From: 13-2-20CM-66-19 sp963760225
Lineage (GTDB): Bacteria > Pseudomonadota > Gammaproteobacteria > Steroidobacterales > Steroidobacteraceae
Direction: 5' to 3'
NCBI GenBank assembly: GCA_963760225.1
Contig: CAVXCD010000002.1
Location: 434,001-498,000 of the forward strand
DNA: 64,000 bases
In this document: positions 17,024 to 26,019 of the stretch, one piece after another
Numbering within the stretch: the stretch's first letter is position 1
Layout: the number at the start of each line of letters is the position of its first letter
The notes under the pieces: generated by a model
What the model saw: the letters and a program-made list of their open reading frames with translations, nothing else
Told to the model about the DNA's origin: nothing
The model's database searches: none
Program-made: the position numbers and the translations under genes

Positions 17024-18592
17024 TCACTCCTCGGCGCGGACACTGGAAAGTTGTGATTCCTTTAGATCGAGTTCGCGCTCGATCCGGCGCCTGGCCTCGT
17101 CCTTGAGTTTGCCGTCGCGGTACAGATCGTTGATCTCTTTACGTTCGGCCTCGATCAGCAGACCCGCAAGCTCATCGTGCAGATCGATGAGTCGCTTATG
17201 TCCCTGGTCGCCGTCGCTGCGATGCTCGACGTGCTTCAGCCGCTCGCGCTGCAGGGTACGCAGCGGCCCTACCGCGTCCTCCGCCAGCTTGCGCTCGGCG
17301 ACGAGTTCGTCGAGACGCGCGATGGCCGCTTCGATCGCCTGCCGCCGGGCCGCAAATTCCTCGATTCTGTCAGCGTGGCGCTCACGTCGTCCGGCGTTGG
17401 CGAGCCCGAGCGCACGGATCACCACCGGCAACATCAGGCCCTGGCCGACAAGCGTCACCAGTATCACCGCAAACGTGAGAAACAGGATCCGGTCGCGATC
17501 GGGGAAGGGCTGCCCGCTCGTGGTGGCGAGGGGAATGGCGAGCGCCGCCGCGAGCGAGACGATGCCGCGCACGCCGGTGAACGCCAGTACAAAGGGCCAT
17601 TGCCACGGCGGCGCGGGATCGCGGCGCGCCACGGCAGGGATCAGCCAGCGCGGCAGGTACGTGGCGGGGAACATCCACACGAAGCGGGCCAGGATGATGA
17701 CGGCGCACACCACGGCGGCGGAGACGGCCAGATCGGTCAGTGAATCGCCGTGGATGCCGGCGATCAGCGTGCGTGCCTGCAGGCCGGTGATGAGGAACAC
17801 GAACCCTTCGGTGAGATACATGAGGAAGTCCCAGAAGAAAATGCCCTGCAGGCGCGTCGCGGCGCTGATCAGCCGCAGGCCGTTCCAGCTGATGTAGAGC
17901 CCGGTGGTCACCGCGGCGAGCACGCCCGAGCCCCCCAGGTGCACGGGTGGCCAGTAAGCCACGAACGGCGTGAGCAGCGACAGCATGATCTCGATGTGTG
18001 GATCGCGCACCCAGCGCCGCAAGCGCAGCATGAGCCAGCCCACGCCGATGCCCCAGAGAATTTCGCCGCAGATGATCGCTACAAAGGTGCCGGCGGCCGC
18101 GCTTAGCGAAAATGCGCTGGCGCCGACCGCCGCGACGGCGAAGCGATAGAGGATGAGGGCGCTGGCATCGTTCGCCAGCCCTTCACCTTCGAGGATCACC
18201 AGCAGCCGTCGCGGTAGCTGCATGCGCCGCGCGATCGACAGCGGCGCCACGGCGTCCGGCGGCGAGACGATCGCCCCCAGCACGAAGCCCACCGGCCAGG
18301 AGAAGCCCAGCAGCCAATGGGTCACCGCCGCTGCCGCGATGGTGGTGAACACCACGCAGCCGATGGCCAGCAGCGAGATCGGGCGCAGATTGAACTGGAA
18401 GTCGCGCCAGCTCATCGAGACCGCCGATGCATAGACGATCGGCGGCAGTATGAACAGCAATACGAACTGCGGAGCCAGCTTCACGGTCGGCAGTCCCGGC
18501 ACGAGCGCCAGGACAACACCGACCACTACCAGGGGAATCGCCGGGGGGATCTTCAGCCGCGCCGCGATCACCGCAACCGCGGCGATCACCAC
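17024..18592 (-). CDS. Na+/H+ antiporter, CPA1 family
   Basis: A 522-residue inner-membrane antiporter with about 12 helices. Family marks are the FILPPIVYASA helix, the ALGAIVSPPDAVAPL-like segment (GAIVSPPDAVAP here), EGEGLANDASALI with the ion-binding acidic pair, and FTGVRGIVSLAAALAIP. A 110-residue charged C-terminal tail (helical, rich in Arg/Glu) is cytoplasmic and probably regulatory. The GTG at 18592 lies inside the first hydrophobic helix; the open frame reads 20 more codons upstream (PEIQILVLLLVV) across the end of the SDR gene, with only CTG/ATT as possible starts. The real N-terminus is therefore probably longer. Operon with the SDR upstream. Confidence 0.88.
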   Translation of the reverse strand: MVIAAVAVIAARLKIPPAIPLVVVGVVLALVPGLPTVKLAPQFVLLFILPPIVYASAVSMSWRDFQFNLRPISLLAIGCVVFTTIAAAAVTHWLLGFSWPVGFVLGAIVSPPDAVAPLSIARRMQLPRRLLVILEGEGLANDASALILYRFAVAAVGASAFSLSAAAGTFVAIICGEILWGIGVGWLMLRLRRWVRDPHIEIMLSLLTPFVAYWPPVHLGGSGVLAAVTTGLYISWNGLRLISAATRLQGIFFWDFLMYLTEGFVFLITGLQARTLIAGIHGDSLTDLAVSAAVVCAVIILARFVWMFPATYLPRWLIPAVARRDPAPPWQWPFVLAFTGVRGIVSLAAALAIPLATTSGQPFPDRDRILFLTFAVILVTLVGQGLMLPVVIRALGLANAGRRERHADRIEEFAARRQAIEAAIARLDELVAERKLAEDAVGPLRTLQRERLKHVEHRSDGDQGHKRLIDLHDELAGLLIEAERKEINDLYRDGKLKDEARRRIERELDLKESQLSSVRAEE

Positions 18593-18633
18593 GAGCAGCA
18601 GTACCAGGATCTGAATCTCTGGAATCAGCGGTG

Positions 18634-19425
18634 TCAGAAGGCGCTCCTGATCACACCGCCGTCCACGCGCAGCGCCGCGCCGGTGGTCGCCGAGGCGAGC
18701 GGGCTGGCAACGTAGGCCACCAGGGATGCGACCTCTTCGGGCTCGGCGAAGCGCTTGATGAGCGAGGTGGGACGCACCTTCGCGAAGAACTCCTTCTCGA
18801 ACTGGGCAAAAGACATGCCGCTCGCCTTGGCCAGCGTATCGACGAACTCAACCACGCCGCGCGACCTGGTCGGACCGGGCAGAATGCTGTTGACGGTGAT
18901 TGCCGAGCCGGCAAGCGCTTCCGCCAACCCGCGTGCGACCGCCAGCTGGGCGGTCTTGGTCACGCCGTAGTGGATCATCTCGCTCGGGATCTGCACACCA
19001 CTCTCGCTCGAAATGAAAATGATCCGACCCCAGTTGGCACGGCGCATCGCCGGCAGGACGAGCCGGGCGAGCCGCACGCCGCTGAGCACGTTGACGTCGA
19101 AGAATCTCAGCCACTCGGCGTCGGCAATCGCCTCGAATGGCTTGGGTTCGAAGATCCCGAGATTATTGACCAGGATCTGGATGCCGGGATGCTCCCGAAC
19201 CAGTTGCTCGGCGGAGGATGCGATGCTCAGGTCACCGGCAAAGCCGTGCACCTCCGCACCGGTGTCGGCGCGCAGCGCTGCGACGCCCTCATCAACCGAC
19301 GCCCGGGAGCGCCCATTGAGAATCACCCGGGCGCCTTCGCGCGCCAGCACCGTGGCGATCGCCCGCCCGATCCCCGCGGTACTGCCCGTGACCAGTGCGA
19401 GCTTGTCCTGCAACTGCAGATCCAT
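18634..19425 (-). CDS. short-chain dehydrogenase/reductase (SDR)
   Basis: A 263-residue SDR from ATG 19425 with GGGAGG eight bases before it. The cofactor motif is TGSTAGIG, followed by NGRSRASVDEG (NADP-type), NNLG in place of NNAG, catalytic Ser in FISSESG and Tyr-x-x-x-Lys as YGVTK. The segment EFVDTLAKASGMSFAQFEKEFF is the mobile substrate loop. The end TGAALRVDGGVIRSAF is normal. It overlaps the probable true start of the antiporter gene immediately downstream, so the two are co-transcribed; how a reductase relates to an antiporter is not obvious. Confidence 0.9.
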   Translation of the reverse strand: MDLQLQDKLALVTGSTAGIGRAIATVLAREGARVILNGRSRASVDEGVAALRADTGAEVHGFAGDLSIASSAEQLVREHPGIQILVNNLGIFEPKPFEAIADAEWLRFFDVNVLSGVRLARLVLPAMRRANWGRIIFISSESGVQIPSEMIHYGVTKTAQLAVARGLAEALAGSAITVNSILPGPTRSRGVVEFVDTLAKASGMSFAQFEKEFFAKVRPTSLIKRFAEPEEVASLVAYVASPLASATTGAALRVDGGVIRSAF

Positions 19426-19493
19426 GGCGGTTCCTCCCGGGGCGCAAATCGTGATGCTAAAGAAAGCTGCCCCGCCGACGCCAGGGCAACCGC

Positions 19494-19820
19494 TCACCAC
19501 CCCGCAGTGGAAACGCCGATCGAGCTCACGACTCGCTTAACGCCGGGAACGCTGCGTGCAATCGACTCCGCGGTGTCGATCTCCAGTCCGGAGCTCACCA
19601 GGCCATGCAGATAAACCACCTGGTCGAGCGTCTGCACGTAAATGACATTCGGCTCCAGATCGGGCTGTTGACTGAACCGAGACAGGATCTGCGCGGTGAT
19701 CTGCGCATCACCCGGGCAGCCGTGCAGGCCGCATTTGCCGTAGGTGTTGTACAGCGCACATCCGGACAGGCTCCCGGTCAGGATAACGACGAAAGCCGCT
19801 GCCCGAAGTGGTATGCGCAT
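19494..19820 (-). CDS. BON-domain lipoprotein
   Basis: A 108-residue protein with a lipoprotein signal (LTGSLSGC, cleaved before Cys21). The mature part is a single BON domain: QITAQILSRFSQQPDLEPNVIYVQTLDQVVYLHGLVSS, ending VKRVVSSIG. BON domains of OsmY/Kbp type bind membranes or polysaccharide and are common in envelope stress proteins. The cysteines of KCGLHGC just after the lipid anchor could form a disulfide. It lies between the porin and the SDR on the same strand, with a strong hairpin separating it from the porin. Confidence 0.85.
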   Translation of the reverse strand: MRIPLRAAAFVVILTGSLSGCALYNTYGKCGLHGCPGDAQITAQILSRFSQQPDLEPNVIYVQTLDQVVYLHGLVSSGLEIDTAESIARSVPGVKRVVSSIGVSTAGW

Positions 19821-19842
19821 GCGCCGGCGGTATTGGCGCGGA

Positions 19843-19886
19843 GTTCAACCGAGCCCCGGCCGGAAATACCGGTGGCTCGGTTGAAC
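19843..19886. terminator. 13-bp perfect inverted repeat between porin and BON lipoprotein genes
   Basis: GTTCAACCGAGCC at 19843-19855 is repeated inverted as GGCTCGGTTGAAC at 19874-19886. Two CCGG boxes inside can extend the stem by four pairs. It lies after the porin stop and before the BON lipoprotein start (both minus strand). The stem is far longer than chance but lacks a T-run on either side. Best guess is a terminator after the porin. Confidence 0.55.
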
Positions 19887-19915
19887 GTTTGCCCAGCGCC
19901 AAGCAAAGAATCGCT

Positions 19916-21328
19916 TTAGAACCTCACGCGACCGCCGACCATGATGGTCGTCTGAACTTGCGCGCCGGCGGTCCCCACGGTGGTGCCGGGGAAGCCGTTG
20001 GCAAGACCGTCGGTGACCTCCGACCAGTTCACACCCGCATAGATGTCATAGTGCTTGTTGAAGGCGTAGTCGACCGCGAACGATGCCTCGTCGAAGTCGC
20101 CCGAGCACAGCAAGCCTGCGGCGCTGCAACCGATGTTGTTGTTACCGGTCGTTCCCAGCCCGATCGACCAGCTGTTCTGCGTGATGTGATAGTACGCCAC
20201 CGTGAAGCTCAAGCCGCTGGCCATCGCGTACTTCAAGCCCGCCCATTCCATGTTGTAGACGGCGGCGTTATTGATGTTGATGCCCACATCGATGTTGTAC
20301 GCGCCCTGTGCCTGCCCGTAGGTGTAGGTAAAGTGCGATTTCTCAATGTGAGAGTAGCCGGCGTAGACCGTGAGCTTATCGGTCGCCGGCCCGGTTCCAC
20401 CGGCCTCAACGGTGTACTTACCCATGAGGTTGTAGGACTTGTCATCGGAGACGTAGGCAGCCAGTCCCGGGGTCGGAAGGGCAGGCGCCGCGTCGTCGAA
20501 AGAACTTCTCAGGTTAACGACGCCATTCTCATACTCGTAGACGGCCTCCAGGGAGAGCCCACCGTACGTGCCGCCCAGATCGGCGCCGAAGGCATGACCG
20601 AAGAGACCGCCATCCTGGGCGCCGCCGGAATACAAGGCGTTGAAGTGGATCGGACCCTGCGTATAAGCGTATTTGAACGAATTGTCCCAGCGTGCACCCT
20701 GCGTGCTGCCTGCGCCGCCGTTAAAGCCCGAATAGCCGAGAAACGAAAAAGCGTAAGAAAGAGTTTGCGGATCGTACTGGGCGAGCGCGTCGAGCTCGAG
20801 CGAGTTCTGGCGGCCGATGGTGAGCGTGCCGAGCTCCTTGTTGCTCATACCGCCAAACAGCACGCTGTTGAAGGCCTGGCCGCAGCGGCTGCTGTCGGCG
20901 TTGGCGGTCTGCGTGCCCTGCTTCTGGCCCGCATTCGACTCGATGCTCGCACAAGCGTCGGTCAGATGGCCGGACAACGGATTGAATCCGGTCTCGGCTC
21001 GGGCAACCAGCGACCAATCCTCGGCGATCGGCTCAGATACCCGGATGCCGATCTTTGATTGCTCGAGGCCGCTTTCCGCGGCAGTCGACACCGACCCCGC
21101 GAAATTGCGCGTGGTGGTGAAGGCCTGATACTCGAGGCCGCCGGGAAGCGTGCTGCTGGCCGGCACGCCGTGATTCTGATAGGCGTAGCCGATGTCGACC
21201 GTTCCATAGATCGTCACGCCGCCGAGCGACAAACTATCCGGCAACGGATCCTTCATCTGCGCTTGCGCAGATGTGCAAACCAACGCCAGAGCCGTCGCGG
21301 CTCCGACCAAATAACTGCATCTGCTCAT
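19916..21328 (-). CDS. outer-membrane porin (Gram-negative trimeric type)
   Basis: A 470-residue porin with signal peptide (cleavage after AQA), GGGGAAGACGAA ribosome site, and a C-terminal phenylalanine in VGGRVRF, the recognition end for the BAM complex. The first strand SLGGVTIYGTVDIGYAY and the following SKIGIRVSEPIAEDWSLVARAETGFNPLSG match the 16-strand general porins of beta- and gammaproteobacteria. Two cysteine-containing loops (DACASIE...RCGQ and IGCSAAGLLCSGD) may be locked by disulfides. Substrate not predictable. A palindrome about 170 bases upstream could be an operator. Confidence 0.9.
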   Translation of the reverse strand: MSRCSYLVGAATALALVCTSAQAQMKDPLPDSLSLGGVTIYGTVDIGYAYQNHGVPASSTLPGGLEYQAFTTTRNFAGSVSTAAESGLEQSKIGIRVSEPIAEDWSLVARAETGFNPLSGHLTDACASIESNAGQKQGTQTANADSSRCGQAFNSVLFGGMSNKELGTLTIGRQNSLELDALAQYDPQTLSYAFSFLGYSGFNGGAGSTQGARWDNSFKYAYTQGPIHFNALYSGGAQDGGLFGHAFGADLGGTYGGLSLEAVYEYENGVVNLRSSFDDAAPALPTPGLAAYVSDDKSYNLMGKYTVEAGGTGPATDKLTVYAGYSHIEKSHFTYTYGQAQGAYNIDVGININNAAVYNMEWAGLKYAMASGLSFTVAYYHITQNSWSIGLGTTGNNNIGCSAAGLLCSGDFDEASFAVDYAFNKHYDIYAGVNWSEVTDGLANGFPGTTVGTAGAQVQTTIMVGGRVRF

Positions 21329-21647
21329 TTCGTCTTCCCCTCGTTAGAAAAAAATGAGTGTCGCGGCTCGTCGTCCCGGTTCACACGCTGCGCAGCGAAC
21401 GGATTTTCGTGAGGTTCATTGCTCGTTTTCCACGAAAACACCGGGCCGACTGATGCCTGTCACACCTGCGTAACATACGCCTCTGGTGCTAAATACAACA
21501 GTTCTAACTGTCGTAGCGGCTCGGACAATGGCCCTTTTTAGGCCTTTTACGTTCTTTTGTTGTAAGCTCGCAACACCCGGGGCAGCTGAACGAGGGCCGG
21601 TGCTAACCGCGGGTGGCGACACTCAGTCGCCGGGCCGGCGCGCTGGC
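21329..21647. other. gene-free region between OsmC and porin genes
   Basis: About 320 bases, AT-richer than the flanks around 21480-21560, with no supported gene. It must carry the porin promoter on the minus strand. The only structure that stands out is the 14-base palindrome at 21498-21511. Confidence 0.4.
21498..21511. promoter_or_regulatory. palindrome ACAGTT-CT-AACTGT, possible operator
   Basis: Perfect 6-bp arms around two bases, about 170 bases upstream of the porin start. A dimeric regulator could bind here, but no second copy is seen in the window and chance occurrence is possible. Confidence 0.3.
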
Positions 21648-22046
21648 CTATCCCAGTACCGTCGAGACTTCGGTGGTGACCTCGGTCATGAGCTTGTGCA
21701 CCGGGCACTTCTCCGCCACACGCAGAAGTTCGCCGCGCTGCGCGTGGCTCAAGTCACCGCTCAGTCGCAGCACCGCACTCAGGCGATAGACGCCCTCGCG
21801 CTCCCGGCTCGCATCGCGATCGACGCAGACCTCGATGCCGGCAACCGGGATCTGCCTGTGCTTCGCATGCAAAAGGACGGTCAGTGCCGTGCACGCGCCG
21901 AGGGCGGCATCGTACAGATCGTGAGGAGTTGGCCCCGATCCCTCGCCGCCCTGCGCGGCGCCGAGGTCCGTGGGAAAACTGTTCGGTCCGACATGGATGA
22001 CATGCCGCATCGCGGCCTGCTGATCGCGAACGACTCGGACCGTCAT
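21648..22046 (-). CDS. OsmC family protein
   Basis: A 132-residue OsmC-type peroxiredoxin-like protein. The two redox cysteines are in DAALGACTALTVL and EKCPVHKLM, spaced as in the YhfA/OsmC branch rather than in Ohr. The N-terminal strand has GPNSFPTDLG followed by GGEGSGPTPHDLY. It probably reduces organic or sulfur-containing peroxides in the cytoplasm. Expression start at the ATG 22044-22046, with AGGAGATGAG just upstream. It lies 40 bases downstream of the TIR-TPR gene on the same strand and is probably co-transcribed with it. Confidence 0.9.
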   Translation of the reverse strand: MTVRVVRDQQAAMRHVIHVGPNSFPTDLGAAQGGEGSGPTPHDLYDAALGACTALTVLLHAKHRQIPVAGIEVCVDRDASREREGVYRLSAVLRLSGDLSHAQRGELLRVAEKCPVHKLMTEVTTEVSTVLG

Positions 22047-22086
22047 GACTCATCTCCTAGAGGAAGCCGCTGTGCGCGCCCCGCCC

Positions 22087-23874
22087 CTAAGGTGCGGCGC
22101 CCGCCTCGTTCTCCGCCGCGAGGCGCCGCTCCGAGGCCGCGAGCATCGCGGTGAAGCGCGGATCACCCCGCAGCGGATCCAGGTCGGGATCGGCTTTGGC
22201 ATGATTCAGGAAGCCGATCGCCATGGTCGCGAAAACAGGTCCCAGCAGCTCGAGTGCCGCGTCGTAATCCTTCAGATAGGTCGCCAGCGTGCAGGCAAAG
22301 TTGTAACGCGCATTCATGTTGTCCGGATCGATCAGCAGAGTACGGCTGATCCAATCCTTGGCGCGTTCCGCCTCGCCCAGACTCCCGAGAGCGATGGCGC
22401 CATAGGCCATGGCGGTGCCGTTGTTCGGGTCCTGCGCCAGGGTCTTTTCGGTGCGTGCGAGCGTGAGCTGCGCGATCCGCACCGCAGCCCGGGTATTGCC
22501 GAGCGCGGTGTAACAGGTGAGCAGCATGGAACCGGAATTCAGATCCGTCTCCATCAGACTCATGGATTTTTCGTAATAGCGGGTGGCCTCTTCGAGACGC
22601 TGCTGCCGGAAGCGCAGATACGCTGCCGCCCGGTTGACCTCGTAGGATTCCGGATCCAGGCGCAGGGCGACCTCGATCTCGGCGGCCGCCTCATCGTGAC
22701 GATCATGCTGCGAGAGGATTCGGGCCTTCACCGCATGCGCCTCGGGCAGGTTGGCATCCAGCGCGAGCGCCCGCTCGGCCAGCGCCAGGCCATCGTCGAC
22801 CACCCGGCCGTGGACGAAGCGCAGGTTCATCTGTCCAATGGCCATGAGCGCCCAGGCGCGCGAATAGCGCGGGTCGATCTCGATGGCGCGCTTGCACAGC
22901 CGGATGATCGCTTCGGTGCGCCGGGCATCGGCTTCATGCCCGGTGACGTAGGACTGTCGCGCCATGAGATAAAGGTTGTAGGCGTCGACATTGTCCGTGC
23001 CGCGCTGCTCGATCGCCTGCTTTTCCTCGGGCAGAAGCTTGAGTTTCAGCGCCTTGACGATGGCTTCGGAGATTTCGTCCTGCAGCGTAAAGATGTCGTT
23101 CAGGTCACGGTCGTAGCGCTCGGCCCAGACGTGATCGTTGCTCGAACCGTCGACCAGCTGGGCGGTGATGCGCACGCGGCCGCCAGCCTTGCGCACACTG
23201 CCTTCCAGGACATGGCCGACCTTGAGTTCACGCGCGACTTTCGTGACGTCGACGTGCTTACCCTTGTAGGTAAAGGCGCTGTTGCGTGACACGACCGCCA
23301 GTCCCGAAACCTTGCTCAGATCGGTGATGATGTCTTCGGTGATGCCGTCGCTGAAGTACTCCTGTTCCTGATCGCCGCTCATGTTGGCGAACGGCAGGAC
23401 GCAGATGCCGACACGCGGTGTCGCGGCGCCGGATGCGGCCGCTGCCGCGCCGGCGGCCGATTTCGCTGCGAGCGGTGCCCGTTGCCGCTCGATCACGGCA
23501 GCGAGCGAGCGCAGCAGCTCCTGGAACGGCGCGCTGGCGGGATCCTCGCCCCACCTGTCCAGGTCGGTCGTCTGGATGGCCCGCACGTCGATCGGCAGGC
23601 GGGCGTGGTCGAATCGGACCGGCACCAGGATGCCGCGCTCGGCCGCATCGCGCGCCTCGCCGCGCACCCAGCGGGAGGCCACGGATGTCGGGGTCCACAC
23701 CACCAGCACGGCACCGGCCGCCCGCAACTCCACCTCGATCTGATCGTCGAATTCCTGCCCGGCCGCGATCGACGGATCCCACCATACCGACCAGCCCTTC
23801 GCCTGGATCTCTGCCACCAGCGGCGCGACCCGCGCCTTGTCGCTGCGGGAGTAGGAAACAAAGACGTCGGCCAT
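22087..23874 (-). CDS. TIR domain - TolB/FlgO-like - TPR protein (soluble paralogue)
   Basis: A 595-residue protein from ATG 23874 (the open frame begins 11 codons earlier). Residues 1-110 are a TIR domain: VFVSYSRSDK, WSVWWDPSI, and ASRWVRGEARDA in which Glu73 occupies the catalytic-Glu position of TIR NADases. A low-complexity alanine linker (about 136-150) replaces the transmembrane segment of the paralogue at 1065-3146. Residues 154-260 are the TolB-like module (CVLPFANMSG, YFSDGITEDI, VLEGSVRKAG). About eight TPR-type repeats follow. The protein is predicted to be cytosolic. Adenylate-cyclase-like proteins often carry the same TolB-TPR half with a different output domain; here TIR takes that place. 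Followed closely by osmC. Confidence 0.87.
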   Translation of the reverse strand: MADVFVSYSRSDKARVAPLVAEIQAKGWSVWWDPSIAAGQEFDDQIEVELRAAGAVLVVWTPTSVASRWVRGEARDAAERGILVPVRFDHARLPIDVRAIQTTDLDRWGEDPASAPFQELLRSLAAVIERQRAPLAAKSAAGAAAAASGAATPRVGICVLPFANMSGDQEQEYFSDGITEDIITDLSKVSGLAVVSRNSAFTYKGKHVDVTKVARELKVGHVLEGSVRKAGGRVRITAQLVDGSSNDHVWAERYDRDLNDIFTLQDEISEAIVKALKLKLLPEEKQAIEQRGTDNVDAYNLYLMARQSYVTGHEADARRTEAIIRLCKRAIEIDPRYSRAWALMAIGQMNLRFVHGRVVDDGLALAERALALDANLPEAHAVKARILSQHDRHDEAAAEIEVALRLDPESYEVNRAAAYLRFRQQRLEEATRYYEKSMSLMETDLNSGSMLLTCYTALGNTRAAVRIAQLTLARTEKTLAQDPNNGTAMAYGAIALGSLGEAERAKDWISRTLLIDPDNMNARYNFACTLATYLKDYDAALELLGPVFATMAIGFLNHAKADPDLDPLRGDPRFTAMLAASERRLAAENEAGAAP

Positions 23875-23987
23875 GCCTGCTGGGCCTCGAGCGGGGTTAT
23901 CGGGCAAGCCAACTATTTACATTAAATTAGGTCGGCTTGGGCGCGAAGAATTATAACCGCCTGGCGCGCCGGATGCTGCGCGGGCGC

Positions 23988-24386
23988 TCAGCGGGGCGGA
24001 CGCGCGTTCAGCCGCTCGACGAACCGCGCCATATCGATGACCAGTCTCTCGTGCGTGCCCTGGCCGATCGCCGCGACGCCGTCGGTCGCTTCGATGCTGA
24101 AGTCGATGCGCCGGCCATCGACCCTGGTCACCTGCGCCCGCGCCACGACCTGCCGACCGACCGGCGTGGCCGCCAGATGCTGCACGTCGACGCGCGTCCC
24201 CACGGCACTTTCGCCCGCCGCCAGGAACGGCTTGATCGCGTTCAGGGCCGCGTTCTCCATGGCCATGATCATCACGGGTGTCGCCAGCACCGGCGGCAGG
24301 GTGGCGTCCTTGAAGCGATTGGCAAGGTGCTCAGGGTTCACCAGCAGCGTAAACGAGCCGCTGGCACCTACCGGGACGGACGCCAT
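23988..24386 (-). CDS. thioesterase, FlK-like hotdog family
   Basis: A 132-residue hotdog-fold thioesterase. The three catalytic residues known in fluoroacetyl-CoA thioesterase FlK have counterparts: Thr in LATPVMIMAMENAA, Glu in the same segment, and His in DVQHLAATPVG. The later IGQGTHERLVIDMARF is also typical. Most relatives are simply acyl-CoA thioesterases with unknown substrate, and fluoroacetate resistance should not be assumed. Divergent from the HtrA-type protease, separated by 102 bases. Confidence 0.85.
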   Translation of the reverse strand: MASVPVGASGSFTLLVNPEHLANRFKDATLPPVLATPVMIMAMENAALNAIKPFLAAGESAVGTRVDVQHLAATPVGRQVVARAQVTRVDGRRIDFSIEATDGVAAIGQGTHERLVIDMARFVERLNARPPR

Positions 24387-24488
24387 GTGGTTGCTCCTGT
24401 GAAGATTGCAGGCGAACTATTGAACCACAACGAAGCGTATATTCATCGATCGAGCATCGACGTATCGGTCGTCCGACGAGGGTGCCGG

Positions 24489-25976
24489 ATGTCGTGCGCA
24501 CTGACTTTCCTCATGCAACCGCGAACGAGCTCATCCCGGCGGACCTGCTGGATGCTGCGCCTACCCCAGCTCGTGCTGGCGGTAGCCGCGGCTGCCCGGT
24601 TGATCTCCCCGGCAGCCGCCGCTGCCGTGACGGGTGGCTACGCCGATCTGGTTCGCCAGACAGCGCCGAGCGTCGTCACCGTTCTCGTCAGAGAACAGGG
24701 CGAAAGCGCCGGGCAACGTGCCGTACAACGGGCGACCGGCGACACTCAGTACAACGACATGCGCGCGCTCATGCGGCGCCTGCTGTCCGCACCGGACGGC
24801 AGCACTCCGGCGCCCGGCGAAACCGGCGCCGCGCTCGGCTCGGGGTTCATCATCCGTGCCGACGGGCTCATCGTTACCAATCGCCACGTCGTCGAGGGCG
24901 CACGCACGGTGCGCGTCAGGCTGGCGGACGAGCGCGTGCTTCCCGCCGAGGTGATGGGGACCGATGCGACCACCGATATCGCGCTGCTCAGGGTGCACGC
25001 CGACGGCTTGCCGGCCCTGCGCCTGGAATCCTCGGACAAGATCTCGGTGGGCGATCCCGTCATAGCCATCGGCAATCCCTTCGGTCTCGGTCAATCGGTG
25101 ACCGCCGGCGTCCTCTCGGCGCGGGCGCGTACGCTGGAAGAGGATCCGTACATCGATTTCCTCCAGACCGATGCCGCCATCAATTTCGGCAACTCGGGCG
25201 GCCCGCTGCTATCGAGCGACGGCATGGTCGTCGGTGTAACGTCGGCGATACTCTCGCCCAGCGGCGGCTCAGTGGGTCTTGGATTCGCCATCCCGGCGGA
25301 AACCGTCATCGCGGTGGTCGCCGAGCTCGAAGCACATGGGCGGGTGAGCCGCGGCTATCTGGGCATCGAAGTGCAGGCGATGAACCCCGCGCTGGCGCAG
25401 GCCCTGCTCGGACGCGACTCTCCCGAGGGTGCACTGATCACGGCCGTGGAGCCGCAGGGACCCTCGGCACACGCGCTGCAGGCCGGCGACGTACTGCTGA
25501 GCATCGCCGGCACGCCGGTCACCTTCGCCTCGCTGGGAAAAGTCGCGGTGCGACTCAAGCCCGGAACGCGGGTTGAGGTATCCCTGGTGCGCGCAGGTGT
25601 TGCGCAGTCAGTTGCGCTGACCATTGCGCAACTCCCGGATCCACCCGCCGATCCGCTGCACGCCGGTGGGCGCGACACCTGGGTGCCGAATCTCGAGCTC
25701 GGTGTGGCCAATGCGACGACCGAGATCCGCCTGGCGCTCAAGGCGCAAGGTGAAAGCGGCGGGCTGATCGTGACGCAGCTGCGCCCGAACGGTGCGGGGG
25801 CGCTGGCGGGCCTGAAGACCGGCGACCTGATCACCCACGCCGGATCCAAGCGCCTGGAGGACGTCGCGGACCTGGCCGGGGTCGGCAAGCCGTCGCCCAA
25901 GGTGCCATTGCTGCTGCGTGTCATCCGCGGAGGCTCTCCCGGCTTCATCGCCGTTACCGGCCGCGAAGAGCAGTGA
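24489..25976 (+). CDS. HtrA/DegP-type serine protease with two PDZ domains
   Basis: About 495 residues from ATG 24489 (GAGG seven bases upstream). An internal ATG at 24552 would leave a cleaner signal peptide (MLRLPQLVLAVAAAA...). The S1C catalytic triad is His133 (TNRHVVEG), Asp163 (TTDIALLRV) and Ser236 (NFGNSGGPLL) in this numbering. PDZ1 spans about 280-390 and PDZ2 about 405-490. It is exported and degrades or refolds damaged envelope proteins. The long open frame upstream of 24489 overlaps the thioesterase gene on the other strand and is not coding. Confidence 0.9.
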   Translation: MSCALTFLMQPRTSSSRRTCWMLRLPQLVLAVAAAARLISPAAAAAVTGGYADLVRQTAPSVVTVLVREQGESAGQRAVQRATGDTQYNDMRALMRRLLSAPDGSTPAPGETGAALGSGFIIRADGLIVTNRHVVEGARTVRVRLADERVLPAEVMGTDATTDIALLRVHADGLPALRLESSDKISVGDPVIAIGNPFGLGQSVTAGVLSARARTLEEDPYIDFLQTDAAINFGNSGGPLLSSDGMVVGVTSAILSPSGGSVGLGFAIPAETVIAVVAELEAHGRVSRGYLGIEVQAMNPALAQALLGRDSPEGALITAVEPQGPSAHALQAGDVLLSIAGTPVTFASLGKVAVRLKPGTRVEVSLVRAGVAQSVALTIAQLPDPPADPLHAGGRDTWVPNLELGVANATTEIRLALKAQGESGGLIVTQLRPNGAGALAGLKTGDLITHAGSKRLEDVADLAGVGKPSPKVPLLLRVIRGGSPGFIAVTGREEQ

Positions 25977-26019
25977 CGGAAGCGGCCATAGCCCGGAGAT
26001 TCGAAGCCTGTAAAGGTTT

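Noticed and set aside
19808..21058. 416-codon frame opposite the porin
   Set aside because: No start signal and no domain; the porin has signal peptide and terminal Phe.
23988..24386. Fluoroacetate resistance as the role of the FlK-like thioesterase
   Set aside because: The catalytic residues are shared by general thioesterases of this family and there is no fluorometabolite context.
23937..24488. N-terminal extension of the HtrA protease frame
   Set aside because: Overlaps the thioesterase gene antisense and lacks export features; a signal peptide starts after 24489.
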